Shown here: in pieces, positions 58,260 to 64,000 of the stretch
Layout: each line of letters opens with the position of its first letter
How positions within the stretch are numbered: the stretch's first letter is position 1
From: Melastoma dodecandrum
Taxonomy: Eukaryota > Streptophyta > Magnoliopsida > Myrtales > Melastomataceae
Assembly (NCBI GenBank): GCA_029817715.1
Contig: JARUPY010000606.1
Span: 8,804,001-8,868,000 of the forward strand
Direction: 5' to 3'
DNA: 64,000 nucleotides
Translations under genes and position numbers: made by a program
The notes under the pieces: generated by a model
What the model was told of the DNA's origin: nothing
What the model saw: only the letters and a program-made list of their open reading frames with translations
Databases searched by the model: none

Positions 58260-58356
58260 TTGATCCCATGGCCACAACTCATCCTTGGAAGCTTTTGTCC
58301 ATGTCATCAACGGTGGGTATTGGTTCAATGACCACATAGGCGTCCCTCCTCGGATC

Positions 58357-58525
58357 CCCTCTGGGCCCCCTCTGGACCCCCTCTGGGCCCCCTCTGGACC
58401 CCCGTTGGGTCCCCTTTGGAACCCCTCTGGACCCCCTCCGAGCCCCCGTTGGGTCCCCTCTGGACCCTCTCCGAGCCCCCGTTGGGTCCCCTCTGGACCC
58501 CCTCTGGACTCCCGCCGAGCCCCCT
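58357..58525. repeat. GC-rich minisatellite in LTR 2
   Basis: Shorter version of the LTR 1 minisatellite, with the same CCCCCTCTGGACC and CCCCGTTGGGTCC units in a different arrangement. Confidence 0.85.
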
Positions 58526-59092
58526 TGCCACCATTCATATAATGTTCACGCATTGCCCACTCATCGCTCATGGGTCGCCCCCGGGATATATCTATGGTAC
58601 GTCTGTCCGTTGCCCCTTGGGCGACACGGGCGCGTTCATCCTTCGCAAGGCAGTCGCCCCTTGGGCAATGCGAGGGTCGATCCTCCCTCGCCCCCTGGGC
58701 GATATGGGGGTCGATCCTATCCTCCCCTGTCTTCGCACTTGCCCGGGGTCGTCTTTCCATCTCCCCTTGGGCATGTTAGGGAGTCGATGGCTATCGCCCC
58801 CGGGGTCGGTGGCTGTTGACCCTTACCCGACCTACTCCGAACCTCCTTGTGTTCAATCTAGGACGAACCTTAATATTATAACGCCCACTTCGGGCATTCG
58901 TCTTTCATCCTTTAACCCTTCGCGACAACCCCACTTTGATTCACATACCTTCATTTTTGGGCAGCCAAGGCATCCATCATTAATCCATCACATGTCTAAA
59001 CATTCATACACAAGTCATTCTCATTTATCATCAAACTCATCACATATACATTGATTTCATTATCTATTATCATAGAATTTCGGGTCATTACA

Positions 59093-59105
59093 TTCTTCCC
59101 ACCTT
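59093..59105 (-). promoter_or_regulatory. Polypurine tract, right Gypsy copy, interrupted
   Basis: On - the run reads AAGGTGGGAAGAA. A single T at 59101 interrupts the purine tract that is continuous in the left copy. This may impair plus-strand priming. Confidence 0.8.
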
Positions 59106-59131
59106 AAGGAATTTCGTCCCCGAAATTATTT

Positions 59132-62100
59132 TTACTCAAACAGAGATGGATATAACTCTTTCATACGTTCTTCTAGTTCCCAAGATTGATCTTCCATTCC
59201 ATCTCCTTTCCATAACACCAAAACCAGTTGCGTTTTCTTCCCTCGAGTCGTTCGCTCCTTGTGCCCGATTACTCTTGCCGGTACCATGGTCACACTCAAA
59301 TTCTCATTCACCGTTGTTGCGGTCGTTTCCACCCTTGTCTCCGGATCTGGCTCATACTTTCTTAACATGGACACATGAAAAACATCATGGCAATGCGACA
59401 ACTCCGGAGGTATAGTTATTCGATACGCCATTTTCCCTACTCTTTCAATTATCTCATACGGACCTATATACCTCGGACTCAACTTGTGAGCCTTGCCCAT
59501 CCGGAACATTGACTTCATGGGGGAGAGCTTTAAAAATACTTTATCTCCGACTCCAAATTCCAAGGGTCTCCTTCGTTGATCCGCATAGCTTTTCTGTCGG
59601 CTTTGAGCCGTCCTCATTCTCTCTCGAACTATCGCAATTACTTCCGATGTTTCCTTGATAAGCTCCGGACCATCAAATACTTTCTCACCCGGTTCCATCC
59701 AACACAAAGGAGATCGACAACTCCTCCCATACAAGGCCTCGAACGGGGCCATTCCAATGCTCGCATGATAGCTGTTGTTATACGTAAATTCAATCAATGG
59801 AAGGTGGTCTACCCAACTACCCTTCCATTCCAATACACATGCCCTCAACATATCTTCTAACGTTTGTAATGTCCGTTCCGTCTGCCCATCCGTTTGTGGA
59901 TGAAAAGCTGTGCTCATCTGCAGCTTTGTGTCCAAAGCTCCTTGGAGACTTCTCCACAATTTCGAGGTAAACCGTGGGTCTCTGTCTGAAGTAATAGTAT
60001 GAGGCACTCCGTGGTACTTTATCACTTCCCGAATATAAATCTTTGCTAAGGTATCCAAAGACCAATTTATCTGTATTGGTATGAAGTGGGCTGACTTTGT
60101 TAACCTATCCACAACCACCCATATCGAATCCATATTACGACCACCCTTGGGTAGGTTCGTCACAAAGTCCATTGCAATATCTTCCCACTTCCATTCGGGT
60201 ACAGGCAGTGGTTCCAACAATCCTCCTGGCTTTTGATGTTCAATCTTTACCATCTGGCAAACGGTGCACCGGTTCACATATCTAGCGACATCTCTCTTCA
60301 TCTTAGGCCACCAATAAAATTGTCTCAAATTCCGGTACATTTTCGTTATTCCAGGATGCACACTATATGCCGTCTTATGTGCCTCATTCAAAAGCCTTTT
60401 CTTCACTACCTCATCTTCCGGAACACATATTTTTCCTTGAAATTTTAGCAATCTGTCAGCCGTTAACTCGAACCGTTCATATGGTGCCGTCCCAAGCCCC
60501 TCTCGCACAATCATCAAGTACTCATCATGAACTTGGGCGTCTCTAATCATTCCAATTACTTCCGGTTCTACTTGTCCCCTGGCTACATATAGGATTCCTT
60601 CGGATTCTTCCAAACGAATCTCCAAATTGCTCATTTGTTCGATCATCCTCGATTCTTCTACAATCAAGTACATGAGGGTTACGTGTTTTCTGCTCAATGC
60701 ATCTGCCACTACATTAGCCCTTCCAGGATGATACATAATTGTACAATCATAATCCTTCAACAATTCCATCCATCGGCGCTGTCACATATTCAACTCTTGC
60801 TGAGTAAACAAATACTTCAAACTCTTATGATCAGTGTAAATCTCGAATTTCTCTCCATACAAGTAATGTCTCCACAATTTCAACACAAACACCACCGCAG
60901 CTAATTCCAAATCATGCGTAGGGTAGTTTTCCTCATGCTTCCTTAATTGTCTCGAAGCATAGGCTACAACTTTTCCATTTTGCATTAACACTCCACCAAG
61001 GCCTTGTGCCGAAGCATCACAGTATACCACGAAACCACCTGTTCCCGTCGGTAATGTCAAAATCGGTGCGCTGGTCAATCTTTTCTTCAATTCTTCAAAG
61101 CTTGTTTCACATTTATCCGACCACTCATATTTGACATCTTTTCTCAATAGTTTCGTTATGGGAGCTACGATTTTCGAAAATCCCTCCACGAATCTTCGAT
61201 AATAACCCGCCAATCCCAAGAAACTTCGAACTTCTGACACACTCTTCAGGCGTGGCCACTCTTTTATTGCCTCAATCTTCGAAGGATCCACATCCACTCC
61301 TGTGGCCGATATCACATGACCGAGGAATGCTACTTTCTCAAGCCAAAATTCACACTTACTTAATTTGGCATACAATTTGTTTTCTCTCAATATCCTCAAC
61401 ACAATCTCTAAGTGTTCTTTATGTTCTTCCCAACTCTTGGAATATACGAGGATATCATCTATGAATACCACTACGAAGTGATCCAAGTACGGTCTAAACA
61501 CTTGGTTCATTAATCCCATAAACACCGCTGGCGCATTTGTCAATCCAAACGGCATTACTCTAAATTCGTAATGCCCATAACGTGTTCTGAATGCGGTCTT
61601 AGGAATATCCTCTTCTCTCACGCCAATCTGATAATATCCCGACCGGAGATCTATTTTCGAATATACGACGGATCCTTGTAATTGATCAAACAAGTCGTCT
61701 ATACGAGGTAGAGGATAACGATTCTTAATCGTTCTTTGGTTCAACAAACGATAGTCTATACACAATCTCATACTACCGTCTTTCTTCCTTACAAACAGTA
61801 CAGGTGCGCCCCACGGGCTTACACTAGGACGTACATACTTCTTTTCTACAAGTTCCTGCAATTGTGCTTTCAACTCCTTTAACTCAACTAAACTCATTCG
61901 ATATGGAGCACGCGAAATAGGAGTCGTTCCAGGAAGTAGGTCGATCTCGAACTCTACATCACGCTCCGGTGGTAATCCTGGTAGCTCTTCCGGAAATACA
62001 TCCGCAAAGTCTCTTACCACTTCTATTTGCTCCAACCTCGGAATTTCAGCTTCTTTGTTCAGCACCAATGCAAGATACACTTCATGTCCTGTCCTCATCC

Positions 62101-63580
62101 ACCTGTACATTCGTACTGCAGATACCATCAAAATTCGGCCGTATCCTCCATGGCCTATGTACTCACGGGACTTCCCTTCTCCGTTCGTGATCAAAAGTCG
62201 CTTCGATTCGCAATCCACTTGGGCATGGCTCGAAGCCAACCAATCCATGCCCAATATCACATCAAAGTCACTTATCTGCAGTACAATGAGATTAATCACA
62301 AAACTCAATCCCGCAATCACCAGCGTACATGCGTAACAAGCTTTCTCTACCTCTAATTCATTTCCCGAAGGTAACACCACATGCATCCGTTTCTCAAGTT
62401 TCTCAACCGGCCATTCATGCAATTCCACACACCTTTGTGCCACAAACGAATGCGTTGCACCAGTATCAAACAATGCATGTAGTAATTCACCTTGATGTTG
62501 AACCGTACCTGAGATCACTCCTCGTGAGGCATTCGCCTCATCCTCAGTAAGCGCATTCAGCCTAGCATTAACCACCGGTCCGCTCACCGATCCTCTGGAG
62601 GCCGTCACTGTCGGACCAAGTCTCATGCCACCTCTTCCTCTGGGAGTACTCATGCCAGTCCTTCGGCTGCTCACCTCTCCATCGCTTTGAGGGCAATTCC
62701 TCCTCAAGTGACCCGGTTTCCCGCATTGGTAGCACAAGGGCTCATTGATTACACATGAGAACCCAAAATGTTGTTTGTTGCACCGAGGACAAGTGGGAGG
62801 GCTTCTCATCCTTGAGCCTTGGTTTCCCCCTCGGTTAAAGCTCCTCATAGGCATAGGAGGATGCGGAGGTCGTGACACAAATCCCCTCTGACCCGAGACG
62901 GATCCACTCGGCCTAAACCTCTTAGGAGGAGGCATTCCGCCCTCCACCTTTCTCTTTACCCTTTCAGCTTCCTCCACCTCCTTCACTGCCTTCCATGACA
63001 TTTCTGCATTCTGAGCCCTCTTGTACACTTCCTCATAAGTAGTCAAACAAAGCGTAGACACTTGCATCCTAATATGGGGTTCCAACCCCAATTCGAATTT
63101 CCTTGCCCGACTCAACTCATCCATAGCAGGTCCGTAGTGAGATAGAACTGTATACCTTGTCTCATACTCATCTACCGACATATTTCCTTGGTTCAGTTGA
63201 GCAAACTCCAATGCCTTATCCGTCCGATAAGAAAATGGCAAGTATTTGTCCAGAAATGCCGTCTTGAACATTGTCCAAGCATCCTCACTTTGGCCCATCT
63301 TGGCACTCCCCTTACTTGCCTTCCACCAAGTTTCCGCTCCTCTTTGAAGTGAGTATTCGGCTAGGCACAATTTCTCCTCGGGTGTACACACCAAGGAGTC
63401 GTAGATCTTCTCCACATCATTGATAAAATCTTCCGCCAACTCAGGCCCTTCGTCCCCCTTAAATTTTGGAGGATCCATCTTCCGATACTGTCCCATAAGG
63501 TATGCCTTCCTCTTCCCTGGAAGAGAATGTTCCACTTCGGTGAACTCACGTACCGCTATGGGCACTCCTTCATCCGTCAT
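59132..63580 (-). pseudogene. Gypsy gag-pol, right copy, one nonsense codon in RNase H/connection region
   Basis: The frame from ATG 63580 to the stop at 59132 spans 1483 codons and is continuous except for TGA at 60784-60782, where the left copy has Arg ([11 protein letters not shown]). Domains in order: gag, CCHC (283-296), protease FDTG (371-374), RT FIDD (706-709), RNase H (about 835-950), integrase with the HHCC zinc part ([28 protein letters not shown]) and core (FHPQTDGQTERT), and the chromodomain-like end LVLWKGDGMEDQSWELEERMKELYPSLFE. Without the stop the polyprotein would be of normal single-ORF chromovirus length. It lacks the two-base loss of the left copy. Confidence 0.93.
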
Positions 63581-63984
63581 TTCCCTATCAAATCACCATT
63601 CAAACATTTAGTCATACATCTCATTCATTCCAACTTAGGCACACATTTGCAGCCTCAATACACACATTTCAAATTCAATCAACCCCCTTTTTAGGTGTTC
63701 TTTTACGGCACCATGCCATTAGCGCACAAAGCGCTTGTTTCCATCACCTTCCGTGATGTTTAAACCTCAAACTTTCCAAACCAAACACCCACTCATGTGT
63801 TCTCATACACACATAATTTGGCAATTCCGAACCCCTTTCCATTCACTTTTTTCTCAATACCAATTCATCTGAATCAACTCCAAATCAATCCAAACAATTA
63901 CATACGCATGCGCGTGGCACAAAGTGCATTTTCAATGCAAAAATCAACTCAAATTCCACCCTTATCACTCCAAAACGATCCTAG

Positions 63985-64000
63985 GCTCTGATACCACTTG
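63985..64000 (-). promoter_or_regulatory. Primer-binding site of right Gypsy copy and first two bases of LTR 3
   Basis: TGGTATCAGAGC (on -) at 63985-63996. The last two bases of the window, TG at 63999-64000, correspond to the LTR edge seen at 49032 and 56532. A third LTR is therefore expected just outside the window. Confidence 0.85.

Larger units (their letters stand above)
56532..59092 (-). repeat. Gypsy LTR 2 (shared middle LTR)
   Basis: 2561 bases, TG...CA. It is flanked on the left by the primer-binding site of the left copy and on the right by the polypurine tract of the right copy, so it belongs to both. No host DNA lies at either edge. It differs from LTR 1 at roughly 25-30 positions by eye plus minisatellite length. 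Confidence 0.94.
49032..64000 (-). mobile_element. Tandem Ty3/Gypsy chromovirus array (LTR-internal-LTR-internal-LTR), right end outside window
   Basis: Three LTR starts (TGAAAGGATCG on +) are seen at 49032, 56532 and 63999, and two LTR ends (GGTCATTACA) at 51627 and 59092. Between them are two internal regions (51628-56531, 4904 bases; 59093-63998, 4906 bases). Each has its own primer-binding site, gag-pol frame and polypurine tract, all on -. The middle LTR serves as 5' LTR of the left copy and 3' LTR of the right copy, with no host DNA or target duplication between. RT before integrase and a chromodomain-like C-terminus place it in Gypsy chromoviruses, most like the Tekay/Del clade given the 2.6-kb LTR and tRNA-Met primer. 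The left end lies in the phytocyanin exon. Confidence 0.93.

Noticed and set aside
49032..64000. The 7.5-kb repeat considered purely an assembly duplication
   Set aside because: The two units differ in many substitutions, in separate lesions and in minisatellite length, so they are distinct sequences. A false join of haplotypes is still possible and is listed as a test.

Overview
This window is nuclear DNA of a flowering plant. The evidence is spliced GT-AG genes of plant families (CPSF160, EXORDIUM-like, CNR6-type PLAC8, oleosin, arginine-rich tandem CCCH zinc finger, early-nodulin-like phytocyanin) set among Sirevirus-type Copia and chromodomain-type Gypsy retrotransposons, a solo LTR and a MULE-type miniature element. 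The genus cannot be read from the sequence.

Layout. 1-9089: the 3' part of a decayed Sirevirus-lineage Copia element on + (gag tail, broken pol, broken third ORF, 2.3-kb LTR with tandem hairpin-like repeats). 9090-11801: AT-rich, no gene recognised. 11802-22481: a complete Sirevirus-lineage element on - with two 1.5-kb LTRs, 5-bp ATTTA target duplication, and open gag, pol and third ORF. 23326-34994: intact 26-exon gene on - for the 160-kDa cleavage and polyadenylation specificity factor subunit (1446 codons). 35563-36822: non-processed pseudogene of a hypersensitive-induced-reaction (HIR/SPFH) protein. 37215-38479: probable solo LTR. 39253-40302: intronless EXORDIUM-like gene. 42346-42933: 588-bp inverted-repeat element with a perfect 9-bp target duplication. 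43342-44718: four-exon CNR6-like PLAC8 gene. 45864-46241: oleosin with a shortened C-terminus. 46965-47645 (-): RR-type tandem CCCH zinc finger protein. 48537-49031: early-nodulin-like phytocyanin gene cut in exon 2 by a Gypsy insertion. 49032-64000: tandem Gypsy array LTR-internal-LTR-internal-(LTR), on -, running off the right edge.

The most unusual structure is the tandem Gypsy array: two 4.9-kb internal regions share a middle LTR, each polyprotein frame carries one different disabling lesion, and the array sits inside a host exon. The second is the pair of Sirevirus-lineage elements. Both carry an accessory ORF with a conserved C-terminal domain, repeated polypurine tracts, and an inverted repeat bracketing the polypurine tract/3' LTR junction. 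The host genes are independent single genes of housekeeping, cell-wall, membrane, seed-storage and RNA-binding roles. They do not form a pathway or cluster.

Gene models were built by eye from splice sites, reading phase and remembered family sequence. Similarity and divergence statements are visual estimates, not alignments.
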